In this document: positions 9,259 through 18,304 of the stretch, in pieces
How the letters are laid out: every line of letters begins with the position of its first letter
Position numbering within the stretch: the first letter of the stretch is position 1
Assembly (NCBI GenBank): GCA_902806205.1
Contig: CADCVR010000053.1
Coordinates: 1-64,000, forward strand
Source: an uncultured Solirubrobacteraceae bacterium
Lineage (GTDB): Bacteria > Actinomycetota > Thermoleophilia > Solirubrobacterales > Solirubrobacteraceae
DNA: 64,000 bases
Direction of reading: 5' to 3'
Translations under genes and position numbers: made by a program
The notes under the pieces: generated by a model
Seen by the model: only the letters and a program-made list of their open reading frames with translations
Databases searched by the model: none
Told to the model about the DNA's origin: nothing

Positions 9259-10500
9259 ATGTTCCCCACCTCCCTCCGCCAGGCCCTCGCCGTCGGCGCC
9301 GGCGTCACCGCCCTGCTCATGCCGACCACCGCGTCCGCGGACCAGGAGCGCGGCGCCCGCGGCGACCGCGGCGCCCCCAGCGAGCGCAGCGACCGCGGTC
9401 ACGGCGCAGGTCGAGGCAACCCCAGTCGCGGTCAGGGCGCGGATGGCGGCAACCCCGGTCGCGGTCACGGCGCGGATGGCGGCAGCCCCGGTCGCCGCGG
9501 TGAGCGGCGCCCGCTGATCATCGGCCATCGCGGCGCCTCGGGCTACCGCCCGGAGCACACGCTCGCGTCCTACGCGCTGGCCGCGCGCATGGGCGCCGAC
9601 TACATCGAGCCCGACCTCGTCTCGACCAAGGACGGCGTGCTCGTCGCCCGCCACGAGAACGCGATCAAGGAGACGACGAACGTCGCGGCGAAGCCGCAGT
9701 TCGCCGACCGCAAGACGACCAAGACCGTCGACGGGACCGTCATCCGCGACAACTGGTTCACCGAGGACTTCACCCTGGCCGAGCTCAAGACGCTGCGCGC
9801 CAAGGAGCGCATCCCGGACATCCGCCCGCGCAACACCGCCTTCGACGGCCGCTACACGATCCCGACCCTGCAGGAGGTCATCGACCTGCGCAGACGGCTC
9901 TCGCACGAGCTCCGCCGCGAGATCGGCATCTACCCCGAGACCAAGCACCCCACGTACTTCCGCGGGCTCGGCCTGCCGCTCGAGGAGCCGCTCGTCGAGG
10001 TGCTGCGCCGCAACGGCCTCGACCGCAAGAACGCGCCGGTCTACGTGCAGTCCTTCGAGACGGGGAACCTGAAGCTGCTCAACCGCACGCTGAAGGTGCC
10101 GATCGTGCAGCTGCTCAGCTCGCGCGGCGCGCCGTTCGACGTCGGCGCCGCGCCGACCTACGCGGAGCTCTCGCGCCCCGCGGGACTCGCGGGGATCGCC
10201 GAGTACGCCGACGGCGTCGGGCCGGCGAAGGACCAGATCGTGCCGCGCACCTCCACGGGCGCCTCGGGGCCGCCGACGTCGCTGATCACCGACGCACACG
10301 CCGCGGGGCTGGTCGTGCACCCGTACACGTTCCGCGCCGAGAACACGTTCCTCCCGCTCGAGCTGCGCTCCTCGGGCGACCCGGCCGCCTACGGCAACCT
10401 GTTCGCCGAGATCGAGCAGTTCTTCGGCCTGGGGGTCGACGGCGTGTTCACCGACAACCCCGACTTCGCCGTCGAGGTCCGCGACGGCGTCGAAGGCTAG
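9259..10500 (+). CDS. glpQ: Secreted glycerophosphodiester phosphodiesterase
   Basis: The 413-residue protein has a Sec-type signal peptide (hydrophobic stretch to about residue 27), a Gly/Arg/Asp-rich linker with three 11-residue repeats (about residues 46-78), and then a GDPD domain. The domain opens with IIGHRGASGYRPEHT, holding the catalytic His and Arg, followed by GADYIEPDLV and KDGVLVARHE with metal-binding acidic residues. It has GlpQ-like length. It should cleave glycerophosphodiesters outside the membrane to glycerol 3-phosphate and an alcohol. It is convergent with alkA. Confidence 0.9.
   Translation: MFPTSLRQALAVGAGVTALLMPTTASADQERGARGDRGAPSERSDRGHGAGRGNPSRGQGADGGNPGRGHGADGGSPGRRGERRPLIIGHRGASGYRPEHTLASYALAARMGADYIEPDLVSTKDGVLVARHENAIKETTNVAAKPQFADRKTTKTVDGTVIRDNWFTEDFTLAELKTLRAKERIPDIRPRNTAFDGRYTIPTLQEVIDLRRRLSHELRREIGIYPETKHPTYFRGLGLPLEEPLVEVLRRNGLDRKNAPVYVQSFETGNLKLLNRTLKVPIVQLLSSRGAPFDVGAAPTYAELSRPAGLAGIAEYADGVGPAKDQIVPRTSTGASGPPTSLITDAHAAGLVVHPYTFRAENTFLPLELRSSGDPAAYGNLFAEIEQFFGLGVDGVFTDNPDFAVEVRDGVEG
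9394..9492 (+). repeat. Three 33-bp tandem repeats inside the GDPD gene
   Basis: Three imperfect in-frame 33-bp units encode RGHGAGRGNPS, RGQGADGGNPG and RGHGADGGSPG. They form a flexible basic/glycine linker between the signal peptide and the catalytic domain. Confidence 0.75.
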
Positions 10501-10524
10501 CCCGAGCCCGCGCGTCCGCTGAGC

Positions 10525-10560
10525 GCCCATGCCCTTTCAGAAGGTCTGAGGCTCATGGGC
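10525..10560. terminator. Candidate bidirectional terminator between convergent genes
   Basis: GCCCATG (10525-10531) pairs with CATGGGC (10554-10560). Nested inside is a second stem, TCAGA-AGG-TCTGA (10537-10549). The structure lies between the GDPD stop and the alkA stop, which read towards each other. No clear U-run follows, so it is a candidate only. Confidence 0.4.
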
Positions 10561-11398
10561 CCTCGGGGTCTCCCAGCGTCGCCCAGAGGTGCATGACCGC
10601 GTAGGAGCGCCAGGGCCGCCAGCGCTCCGCGCGCTCGGGCTCCGCGCCGATGCGCGCGAGGCCGCGCCGTACGCCGACGTCCGTCGGCAGCCACGCGTCG
10701 GGATCCCCGAGCGCGCGCATCGCGACGTAGTCCGCCGTCCACGGCCCGATGCCCTTGAGCGCGAGCAAGCCGGCGCGCGCGGTCTCGCGGTCGGCGCCTG
10801 CGCGCAGGTCCAGGGCCCCGTCCTCGATCGCCGCCGCCGCGCGGGTCAGCGCGGCACCGCGGGCGCGCGGCATCCCGAAGGCCTCCGGCGGGAGCGCGGC
10901 GAGCGTCGCCGCGTCGGGGAAGAGGTGGGTCAGCTCGCCGTCGGGCCGGGGCAGCGGCGTTCCGTGCGCGGCCACGAGGCGGCCGGCGAGCGTCCGTGCG
11001 CCCGCGACGGAGACCTGCTGGCCGATGATCGCGCGCGTGACGAGCTCCGTCGGGTCCACGTGCCCCGGACGGCGCAGGCCCGGCCGCCGTGCGACGAGCC
11101 CGGAGAGGAGCCGATCCGTCGCGAGGTGTGCGTCGATGACGGCCGGGTCGGCGTCGAGGTCGAGCAGGTGGCGGCAGGTTGACACCGCCTCGTCGAGGTC
11201 GTCCGGGTGGACGTCGAGCCCTGCCCCCACGCCGCCCTCGTCGGGCCAGAGGCTCATGACGCCCGGGCCGCGCGCAAGCCGCAGCGTCCGGCGGTACACA
11301 CCGTCCGGCGTCAGCTCTTCGACGCCCGTGACCGCCCGCGCTCCGAGGAACGCGAGCAGGCCCGGGACGTCGACGGGCTTGCGCGTGGTGAGCAGCAA
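10553..11398 (-). CDS. alkA: DNA-3-methyladenine glycosylase II, AlkA type
   Basis: This 281-residue protein has an AlkA N-terminal domain (PVDVPGLLAFLGARAVTGVE at the start). Its helix-hairpin-helix and Gly/Pro-Asp loop follow: ALKGIGPWTADYVAMRALG, then LPTDVGV with the catalytic Asp. VTRAIIGQQVSVAGART is also typical. It excises alkylated bases in base-excision repair. The only start in the frame before an upstream stop at 11420 is TTG at 11398. Some AlkA proteins are fused to Ada; this one is not. Confidence 0.88.
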   Translation of the reverse strand: MLLTTRKPVDVPGLLAFLGARAVTGVEELTPDGVYRRTLRLARGPGVMSLWPDEGGVGAGLDVHPDDLDEAVSTCRHLLDLDADPAVIDAHLATDRLLSGLVARRPGLRRPGHVDPTELVTRAIIGQQVSVAGARTLAGRLVAAHGTPLPRPDGELTHLFPDAATLAALPPEAFGMPRARGAALTRAAAAIEDGALDLRAGADRETARAGLLALKGIGPWTADYVAMRALGDPDAWLPTDVGVRRGLARIGAEPERAERWRPWRSYAVMHLWATLGDPEGP

Positions 11399-11419
11399 GC
11401 CGCCGCGGCGAGCCGGGGC

Positions 11420-11929
11420 TCAGACCGGGCGATCCCGGTGGATCGCGGGGTCGACCGCCGCGGCGCGATCGTCGCGCCGATCGAAGTCCCGCACGGAGTC
11501 GTCGCCTCGGTCGCCGTCCCGCGGATCGGCCTCGTGAACCGTTCGCGCCCGCCGGTCGTCCTCTCCGGACAGGTCGATCTCGCCGTCGGCCATCCCCTGC
11601 TCGGTGCGGCTCGCAGTCGACCGGGAGACCTCGGCCTCCGCGCGCACCGCCGCGGCCTTCCGCTCGGCCATCTCGACCTCGGCACGCCGCGCCTCGGCCT
11701 GCCGTTCGGCCAGCTCGACCTCGGCGCGCTGTGCCTCGGCACGGTGCTCGATCTCCTGCGCGCGGGCGAGCTTGTCGTCGGCCTCGGCGTGGTGGCGGTC
11801 GGCCGCCAGCTGACGCCGGCCCTGCAACTGCTTCTCCTCGCGTGCGGCACGCAGGCGGGGCAGCGCCACGAGCAGCGCAACGAGGACGATCACGACGACC
11901 GCGATCAGCACGATGATGCTGGTGTCCAT
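11420..11929 (-). CDS. Membrane-anchored coiled-coil protein of unknown function
   Basis: The protein is 169 residues from an ATG with AAAGGA upstream. One hydrophobic helix (residues 3-24, rich in Ile/Val/Leu) is followed by about 90 residues of Arg/Glu/Ala-rich heptads (AEVELAERQAEARRAE and similar), a likely coiled coil. The tail is highly charged with many Asp-Arg pairs. The topology suggests a short membrane anchor with a cytoplasmic coiled coil, but no known family is recognised. It is divergent from purF, and its stop lies about 20 bases upstream of the alkA start. Confidence 0.7.
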   Translation of the reverse strand: MDTSIIVLIAVVVIVLVALLVALPRLRAAREEKQLQGRRQLAADRHHAEADDKLARAQEIEHRAEAQRAEVELAERQAEARRAEVEMAERKAAAVRAEAEVSRSTASRTEQGMADGEIDLSGEDDRRARTVHEADPRDGDRGDDSVRDFDRRDDRAAAVDPAIHRDRPV

Positions 11930-12047
11930 GGGATTCCTTTCGCTCTGGGTTGTCCACTCCCATGCCCTCGGGCCGTCGCGGGAAACGCCCGCCGGACCCA
12001 TTGCTAGCCTTCGTTGCGTCGCCGGGCCCGGCCCGCCGGCAGCTCTC

Positions 12048-13529
12048 ATGCCTCCCGCCTCCCCCCTCCTCGACGACCGCGAGGGTCCTCGCGACGAGTG
12101 CGGCGTGTTCGGGGTCTACGGACCTGACCACGACGTCTCCCGCCTGGCCTACTACGCGCTTCACGCGCTGCAGCACCGCGGGCAAGAGTCCGCGGGCATC
12201 GCGGCCTGCGACACGGGCGGCTACATCATCACCCAGCGCGCGATGGGCCTGGTCAACCAGGTCTTCAAGGAGCATGACCTCCGCGCGCTCGGTGGTGACC
12301 TCGCCATCGGCCACGTGCGCTACTCGACCACGGGCGCCAACGAGTGGGAGAACTCGCAGCCCGTGCACCGCAGCGCCGGCTCGGGCGGCAACCGCCGGGA
12401 GCTCGCGCTCGCCCACAACGGGAACCTCATCAACGCGATAGAGCTGCACTCCTCGCTGCGCGAGCAGGGCGTGTCGTTCACCTCGACGTCGGATTCGGAG
12501 ATCATCGCCGCGGCGCTCTCCGCGCACCCGGCGGGCACGATCGAGGACGCCGTGGCCGCCGTCGTCCCGACCCTCAAGGGCGCGTTCTCCACCGTGGTGA
12601 TGACGAAGGACCGCGTCGTCGCCTTCCGCGACCCCGCCGGGATCCGGCCGCTGGTGCTCGGCCAGCTCGGGGATCGCTACTGCGTTGCGAGCGAGTCGTG
12701 CGCCTTCGACATCATCGGCGCCACCCGCCTTCGAGACGTGCGTCCGGGGGAGATGGTCTCCATCTCCGAGCAGGGCCTCGAGTCGCGCATGGTCAGTGGC
12801 GGCGAGCGCGAGGCGTTCTGCGTCTTCGAGTACATCTACTTCGCGCGGCCCGACTCGCGGATGAACGGGACGGTCCTGCAGGCCGCCCGCGGGCGCATGG
12901 GGGAGAGCCTCGCGCGCGAGGCGCCCGCGCCGGACGCCGACCTCGTCATCCCCGTGCCCGACTCCGGCATCCCGGCCGCGCGGGGTTTCGCCCGCGTCTC
13001 GGGTCTGCCGCAGGACGACGGGCTGATCAAGAACCGCTACGTCGCGCGCACGTTCATCCAGCCCGGGCACGAGCTCAGGAAGCACGGCCTGCGGTTGAAG
13101 TTCAACCCGCTGCCGGAGATCGTCGGCGGCAAGCGCCTCGTGGTCGTCGACGACTCGATCGTGCGCGGCAACACGACGCGCCAGATCGTGCGGATGCTGC
13201 GCGACGCGGGCGCGGCGGAAGTCCACATGCGGATCTCCGCGCCGCCGATCAAGCACCCGTGCCACTACGGGGTCGACATGAGCACCCGCGAGGAGATGGT
13301 CGCCCATGGACGCACGGTCGAGGAGATCGCGGAGCATCTGGGCTGCGACACGCTCGCCTATCTGTCGATGAAGGGCGTCTACGACGCGGTACGCGGGTCG
13401 GCCGATCGGCACTGCGACGCCTGCTTCACCGGCAACTATCCCTTGGCGGGGACGACCGACGCGAACGACAAGTTCGCCCTCGAGCGGTCGCTGCCCGTGA
13501 TCCCCGCGGGCACGCCGACGCTCGCCTGA
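12048..13529 (+). CDS. purF: Amidophosphoribosyltransferase
   Basis: The 493-residue enzyme makes 5-phosphoribosylamine from PRPP and glutamine, the first step of purine synthesis. The N-terminal nucleophile Cys is in DECGVFGVYG near residue 17, preceded by a short propeptide as in processed PurF proteins. ALQHRGQESAGIA and IGHVRYSTTG belong to the glutaminase domain, and VVVDDSIVRGNTT is the PRPP-binding loop. The C-terminal CYGVDM/HCDAC-type cysteines resemble the iron-sulfur type of PurF. ATG at 12048 places the Cys correctly; the longer open frame upstream does not. Confidence 0.95.
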   Translation: MPPASPLLDDREGPRDECGVFGVYGPDHDVSRLAYYALHALQHRGQESAGIAACDTGGYIITQRAMGLVNQVFKEHDLRALGGDLAIGHVRYSTTGANEWENSQPVHRSAGSGGNRRELALAHNGNLINAIELHSSLREQGVSFTSTSDSEIIAAALSAHPAGTIEDAVAAVVPTLKGAFSTVVMTKDRVVAFRDPAGIRPLVLGQLGDRYCVASESCAFDIIGATRLRDVRPGEMVSISEQGLESRMVSGGEREAFCVFEYIYFARPDSRMNGTVLQAARGRMGESLAREAPAPDADLVIPVPDSGIPAARGFARVSGLPQDDGLIKNRYVARTFIQPGHELRKHGLRLKFNPLPEIVGGKRLVVVDDSIVRGNTTRQIVRMLRDAGAAEVHMRISAPPIKHPCHYGVDMSTREEMVAHGRTVEEIAEHLGCDTLAYLSMKGVYDAVRGSADRHCDACFTGNYPLAGTTDANDKFALERSLPVIPAGTPTLA

Positions 13530-13628
13530 GACCCCGGTTCGTCACGGGAGCGCGACGGACTGCGAAGAAGCTGCGCACCGATCGCGCCAGGGCACCCCTG
13601 CGCCCCGCCGGGCGCCGATCGCGCCCGT

Positions 13629-13634
13629 TATGGT
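13629..13634 (+). promoter_or_regulatory. -10-like element at the recQ start
   Basis: TATGGT overlaps the first annotated ATG of recQ and lies 7 bases before an in-frame TTG at 13642. This suggests that translation may really begin at that TTG on a leaderless message. Confidence 0.35.
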
Positions 13635-15483
13635 CGCCCTCTTGTCCGCGTCCGACCCACACGCCGCCCTCCGCGAGCACTTCGGCTTCTCGGCCTTCCG
13701 TCCCGGTCAGGAGCAGGCGGTTCGAGCCGCGCTCGACGGCCGCGACGTGCTCGTCGTCATGCCGACGGGCGCCGGCAAGTCGCTCTGCTACCAACTCCCG
13801 GCCCTCATGCGCGACGACCTGACGCTCGTGGTCTCGCCGCTCGTCTCGCTCATGGAGGACCAGGTGCAGGCGCTCGCGCGCCGCGTGCCCGGGTGCGTCG
13901 CCCTGGTCAACTCCCAGCAGGATCGCGGAGCCAACGACGCCGCGGTCGCCGCGGCCGCCCGCGGCGACGTGCGGGTGCTCTACGTCGCGCCCGAGCGGTT
14001 CTCGTCACCGGGCTTCGCACGGGCGCTCAAGGCTGCCGGTGTCGGCTTGTTCGTCGTCGACGAGGCGCACTGCGTCTCGCAGTGGGGGCACGACTTCCGG
14101 CCGGACTACTTCCGCCTGGCCGACGCGGCACGCTGGCTCGGGGCCAGTGCGATCGTCGCCTCGACGGCGACCGCCACGCCGTCGGTCGCAGCCGACATCG
14201 TCGCGCGCCTCGGGCTGCGAACGCCCGTCCGCGTCTCGACGGGCTTCGACCGGCCGAACCTCTCCTGGGCGGTCGTGCCGGGCACGCCGCGCACCAGGGA
14301 GCCTCAGCTCGTCGCGGCCCTTCGGGTTCCCGGCGCCACACCCGCGATCGTGTACACGGGGACGCGGCGCGCGGCCGATTGCCTCGCGGAGAAGCTCTCG
14401 GAAGCGCTCTGCAGGCCGGTGCTCGCGTACCACGCGGGGCTTCGCCGAGCGGCGCGCGCCGAGGCACAGCGGCGCTTCATGGCGGGCGAAGTCGATGTCG
14501 TCGTCGCCACGAACGCCTTCGGCATGGGCGTCGACAAGGCCGACGTGCGCACGGTCGTGCACGCGACGGTCCCGTCGTCGGTCGAGGCGTACTACCAGGA
14601 GGCCGGGCGCGCCGGCCGCGACGGGGCGCCGGCCCAAGCGCTGCTGCTCGCCGCGGTCGAGGACAAGGGGCTGCACGTCTTCTTCGTCCGGCGGGCGGCG
14701 GTCAGCGAGCAGCACATCGAGCGCGTCGCGCTGCGCCTCCAGGCCGCGGCGGGCGGGCCGCCCGCCCCCGGGCAAGAGCCGGCGCCGACCTTCGACGTCG
14801 CGGTCGGGGAACTCGTCGGCTGCTCGGGCGGTGCGTCGGTCGCCGGCGACGCGGACCGGATCAAGGCGGTCGTCGGGGCGCTCGCGCGGGCGGGGGTCAT
14901 CCAGCCCGCCCCGGCCGCGGTCGACCGCGTGCGGGGCCGGCTGCTCACCGCCTATGACGCGCGCGCTCGGGTGCTCTGCCGCACGATCGCGGGGGACGTG
15001 CAGCGCGCGCGGTGGCGTCAGTACCGGGCGATCTGGGGGTTCGTCGAGAGCGACCGCTGTCGCCGCGCGATGGTGCTGGCGCACTTCGGCGACGAGGCGT
15101 CGCCGGCACCGACGGTCGGCTGCTGCGACGTCTGCGATTCCACGCTGATCCCGGAGGCGCCAATCGGCGCGGGCGTGCCGCGGGAGCTGAGGACGACCCC
15201 GGGGCTCGACCTGCGCGGAGCGATCGTCGCAGTCGTCGACGGAGCCGAGCCGCAGATCGGGCGTGCTCGGATCGTCGAGGTGCTGCGCGGGAGCTCTTCG
15301 AAGGAGATCCTGCGCCACCGCTACGACGGGCTGCCCGGGTACGCCACCTTTGCGCAGCTCACCACCGGGGAGATCCTCGCCGCCGTCGACGCGCTCGTCC
15401 TGGCCGGCCGCCTCGTCTCGACGGGCGGGCCGGACCCGAAGCTTCGTGTCGACGCCGAGGCGCAGGAGCGGCTGGTCGCGTGA
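13630..15483 (+). CDS. recQ: ATP-dependent DNA helicase RecQ
   Basis: The 617-residue RecQ helicase unwinds DNA 3' to 5' in recombination and repair. FGFSAFRPGQEQAV is motif 0, MPTGAGKSLCYQLP is motif I, VVDEAHCVSQWGHDFRP is motif II with the aromatic-rich loop, STATAT is motif III and QEAGRAGRDG is motif VI. A zinc site (CRRA...CCDVCD) follows near residues 480-505, and the C-terminal tail holds a short winged-helix/HRDC-like part. ATG at 13630 is the first start, but the TTG at 13642 fits a leaderless promoter. Its stop overlaps the purN GTG. Confidence 0.92.
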   Translation: MVALLSASDPHAALREHFGFSAFRPGQEQAVRAALDGRDVLVVMPTGAGKSLCYQLPALMRDDLTLVVSPLVSLMEDQVQALARRVPGCVALVNSQQDRGANDAAVAAAARGDVRVLYVAPERFSSPGFARALKAAGVGLFVVDEAHCVSQWGHDFRPDYFRLADAARWLGASAIVASTATATPSVAADIVARLGLRTPVRVSTGFDRPNLSWAVVPGTPRTREPQLVAALRVPGATPAIVYTGTRRAADCLAEKLSEALCRPVLAYHAGLRRAARAEAQRRFMAGEVDVVVATNAFGMGVDKADVRTVVHATVPSSVEAYYQEAGRAGRDGAPAQALLLAAVEDKGLHVFFVRRAAVSEQHIERVALRLQAAAGGPPAPGQEPAPTFDVAVGELVGCSGGASVAGDADRIKAVVGALARAGVIQPAPAAVDRVRGRLLTAYDARARVLCRTIAGDVQRARWRQYRAIWGFVESDRCRRAMVLAHFGDEASPAPTVGCCDVCDSTLIPEAPIGAGVPRELRTTPGLDLRGAIVAVVDGAEPQIGRARIVEVLRGSSSKEILRHRYDGLPGYATFAQLTTGEILAAVDALVLAGRLVSTGGPDPKLRVDAEAQERLVA

Positions 15484-16088
15484 GGATCGCCGTGCTCGCT
15501 TCGGGGGAGGGGACGAACCTCCAGGCGCTGATCGACGAGTTGCACGCGCCGGGCGGCGCGGTCGAGCTCGTGGCCGTCGCGGCGGACAGGGTCGATGCGC
15601 CCGCGCTCGGGCGGGCGCAGGCCGCCGGTATCGACACCGAAGCGTTCCCGCGGGAACGCTTCTCCGACCGCCCCGCCCGCGACGCGGCGATCACCGCATG
15701 GCTGGAAGCGCACGGGGTCCAGCTTGTCGTCCTCGCGGGCTACATGGCGCTGCTCGACGCCGCCTTCGTGCGGCGCTGGGCGGGGAGCCTGGTCAACGTC
15801 CATCCGTCGCTGCTGCCCGCCTTCCCCGGCATGGGCGCGATCGAGCAGGCGCTCGACTACGGGGCCCCCCTGTTCGGCGTCACCGTGCACCTCGTCGACG
15901 AGGGGATCGACACCGGCCCGATCCTGCTGCAGGAGGCGGCGGCGCTGCCCGCGGCCAGGACGCCGGAGGAGGTGCACGCCGCGCTGCGGCCGATCGAGCA
16001 TCGCCTGCTCTGCGCGGCCGTGCGCGCGTTCGCCGACGGCGGAGTCCGCCCTGACCCCGGGCATCCGCGACGGTGGCTCGTGGGCTAG
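15480..16088 (+). CDS. purN: Phosphoribosylglycinamide formyltransferase
   Basis: The 202-residue enzyme transfers a formyl group from 10-formyl-THF to GAR. VLASGEGTNLQALID is the phosphate-binding start, VNVHPSLLPAFPG carries the catalytic Asn and His, and HLVDEGIDTGPI carries the catalytic Asp. It starts at a GTG overlapping the recQ stop as GTGA, so it is probably translationally coupled to recQ, an unusual partner. Confidence 0.93.
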   Translation: MRIAVLASGEGTNLQALIDELHAPGGAVELVAVAADRVDAPALGRAQAAGIDTEAFPRERFSDRPARDAAITAWLEAHGVQLVVLAGYMALLDAAFVRRWAGSLVNVHPSLLPAFPGMGAIEQALDYGAPLFGVTVHLVDEGIDTGPILLQEAAALPAARTPEEVHAALRPIEHRLLCAAVRAFADGGVRPDPGHPRRWLVG

Positions 16089-16132
16089 CGGTTCTGCCCA
16101 CGGAGTCACTGTCGACCACGATCGGCGGCTGA

Positions 16133-16321
16133 CGAGGTTCTTCGGAGGCGTGCACGGGTCTGATCGAGGCAGCGTGGCGACGCGACGCCGGGATCGTCGG
16201 CGCCCACCCACTCCCGGACCTCGAACCATCGATCGGCGTGCTGCGCAAGCTCGGGTTCGCTCCGTCCTCCTCCCCCGAGCCGGGCGTCCTGGCCTTCACC
16301 CTTCGCCGCTCGCGCGAATGA
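16133..16321 (+). pseudogene. Remnant of a GNAT acetyltransferase (C-terminal part)
   Basis: A 62-codon open stretch after a stop at 16130 has no credible start. It contains EACTGLIEAAWRR, then GAHPLPDLEPSIGVLRKLGF, then FTLRR near the end. This is the acetyl-CoA-binding C-terminal half of RimJ/RimL-like GNAT proteins, where an SI-VL-K-GF core is usual. The N-terminal half is missing, so the gene is broken. Confidence 0.55.
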
Positions 16322-16349
16322 CCGAGAGCGACCCCCCGGGGTGGCCTGA

Positions 16350-16604
16350 TCAGGTCGGGTTCCCGAGCTCCTCGTCGACGGGCTCGTCGCTGTCGCCGTC
16401 GGCTTCCTCGCCGGTCGCGCCGGCCGGGTCGTCGCCGCCGTGGTGGTCGTGCTCGTCCTCCCACTCCCCGGCCACGTCGTCGGCGTTGCCCGCGGCCTCC
16501 TTGCTGCCCTCGAGCTTCTTCTCCGCGTCGGCGATGTTGTCCTCGAGCTTGTGGAGGTCGTCCTCCATCTCGCCGGAGCGGTCCTCTGTCTTCGGGTCGT
16601 CCAT
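16350..16604 (-). CDS. Small acidic coiled-coil protein of unknown function
   Basis: This 84-residue, strongly acidic protein has no hydrophobic segment. Residues 10-40 (MEDDLHKLEDNIADAEKKLE) should form a short coiled coil, and the second half is low-complexity Asp/Glu/Gly/His. The ATG at 16604 faces purH (start at 16650), so the two share a 45-base divergent promoter region. No family assigned. Confidence 0.6.
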   Translation of the reverse strand: MDDPKTEDRSGEMEDDLHKLEDNIADAEKKLEGSKEAAGNADDVAGEWEDEHDHHGGDDPAGATGEEADGDSDEPVDEELGNPT

Positions 16605-16634
16605 GCCGGGAAGGTTCCCCGAGGCGCGCCCGAA

Positions 16635-16640
16635 TAAGCT
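16635..16640 (+). promoter_or_regulatory. -10-like element of a probable leaderless purH promoter
   Basis: TAAGCT lies 9 bases before the purH ATG, with no Shine-Dalgarno sequence. Confidence 0.35.
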
Positions 16641-16649
16641 CTGATCGCG

Positions 16650-18242
16650 ATGCCGGACCCCGCGCTGCCCCGTCCCGCCCCCAGCGCCCCGGGGGACGTA
16701 CGCATCGCCCGCGCGCTGCTCTCCGTCTCGGACAAGCGCGGTGTCGTCGACTTCGCGCGCGGCCTCGTCGACCTCGGCGTCGAGCTGGTCTCCACCGGGG
16801 GGACCGCGACCGTGCTGGCCCAGGCCGGGCTGCCCGTCCGCACGATCGAAGACTTCACGGGCTTCCCGGAGATGATGGACGGGCGCGTCAAGACCCTGCA
16901 CCCGAAGCTCTACGCCGGCCTGCTGGCCCTCCGCGACAACCCCGAGCACCTCGACGCCGCCGCGGCGAACGACATCGAATGGGTCGATCTGGTGTGCGTG
17001 AACCTGTACCCGTTCGAGCAGACGGCTGCCCGGCGCGGTGTCCCGGAATCCGAGGTCATCGAGAACATCGACATCGGGGGCCCGACGATGATCCGCGCCG
17101 CCGCGAAGAACCACGCGTTCGTCGCGGTCGTCGTGCGCCCCGAGGCCTACGACGCGCTGCTCGAGGAGCTGCGCGACACCGGTGGAACGATCGCGATGCC
17201 GACGCGCGAGGCGCTTGCCGCCGACGCGTTCGCGCTCACTGCACGCTACGACACCGCGATCTCACGCTGGTTTGCGGAGAAGAGCGAGGACTTCCCGCCC
17301 CTGTACATCCGCGCCTACGAGAAGGTCACCGACCTCTCCTACGGCGAGAACCCGCACCAGCGCGCGGCCTATTACCAGCAGGTCGGAGCCCGCTCGCATC
17401 TCATGGCGATGGTGCGCCAGCACCACGGCAAGCAGCTCTCGTTCAACAATCTGCTCGATCTGGAGAGTGCCCGCACGATCTCCCGCGACTTCGAGGTGCC
17501 GACCTGCGCGATCGTCAAGCACAACAACCCGTGCGGGGTCGCGCTCGGAACCAGCCTGAACGAGGCCTACCGTGGAGCGCTCGCCTGTGACCCGATGAGC
17601 GCGTTCGGCGGTGTCGTCGCGCTCAACCGCGAGGTCGACGAGCCGCTCGCGCGGGAGCTGCACCAGCAGTTCGTCGAGGTGCTGTTCGCCCCGGGCTACA
17701 CCGAAGCTGCGCTCGCCGTGCTCGCCCAGAAGCAGAACATCCGCATCCTGCAGGACGACGATCGCCGCTCCCGGACTCCCGGCGAGCCCGTGGTGCGCCA
17801 GGTCATGGGGGGTCTGCTCGTACAGGACGCCGACGCGGTGCGCGACGACCGCGAGGCGATGGAGGTCGTCACCCGGCGGCAGCCCACGGAGGCCGAGTGG
17901 GGGGACCTGCTCTTCGCCTGGCGCGTGGCCAAGCACGTCAAGTCCAACGCGATCGTGCTCGTCAAGGACCTCGCGACGGTGGGCATCGGCGCCGGGCAGA
18001 TGAGCCGGCTCGATTCGGTGCGGCTGTCGATCGAGAAGGCGCAGCTCGACTCGCTCGCGGGGACCGCGCTCGCCTCGGATGCGTTCTTCCCCTTCGCCGA
18101 CGGCCCGGAGCTCGCGATCCAGGCGGGCGTCACGGCGGTGATGCAGCCCGGCGGGTCCGTCCGCGACGAAGAGGTGATCGCGGCCGCCGACGACGCGGGC
18201 GTCGCCATGGTCCTCACGCGCCGCCGGCACTTCCGCCATTAG
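16650..18242 (+). CDS. purH: Bifunctional AICAR transformylase/IMP cyclohydrolase
   Basis: The 530-residue protein catalyses the last two steps to IMP. The N-terminal MGS-like cyclohydrolase domain has SVSDKRGVVDFARGL and GGRVKTLHPK-like MDGRVKTLHPKLYAGLL. The transformylase half has KHNNPCGVALG with the catalytic Lys-His, YGENPHQRAAYY, and SDAFFPFADGPE near the C-terminus. Length and domain order are standard. It is the last purine gene in the window; purM, purD, purE and purK are not here. Confidence 0.95.
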   Translation: MPDPALPRPAPSAPGDVRIARALLSVSDKRGVVDFARGLVDLGVELVSTGGTATVLAQAGLPVRTIEDFTGFPEMMDGRVKTLHPKLYAGLLALRDNPEHLDAAAANDIEWVDLVCVNLYPFEQTAARRGVPESEVIENIDIGGPTMIRAAAKNHAFVAVVVRPEAYDALLEELRDTGGTIAMPTREALAADAFALTARYDTAISRWFAEKSEDFPPLYIRAYEKVTDLSYGENPHQRAAYYQQVGARSHLMAMVRQHHGKQLSFNNLLDLESARTISRDFEVPTCAIVKHNNPCGVALGTSLNEAYRGALACDPMSAFGGVVALNREVDEPLARELHQQFVEVLFAPGYTEAALAVLAQKQNIRILQDDDRRSRTPGEPVVRQVMGGLLVQDADAVRDDREAMEVVTRRQPTEAEWGDLLFAWRVAKHVKSNAIVLVKDLATVGIGAGQMSRLDSVRLSIEKAQLDSLAGTALASDAFFPFADGPELAIQAGVTAVMQPGGSVRDEEVIAAADDAGVAMVLTRRRHFRH

Positions 18243-18304
18243 CCCATGAAGCCTCCGGCCGGGATCTGTCGTCTGCGTGCCCTGACCGGCGGAGCCCAGG
18301 GCCG

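Noticed and set aside
10497-13412. 971-codon minus-strand open frame
   Set aside because: It spans alkA, the coiled-coil gene and the antisense of purF in a non-coding frame; composition is typical of a GC-rich shadow.
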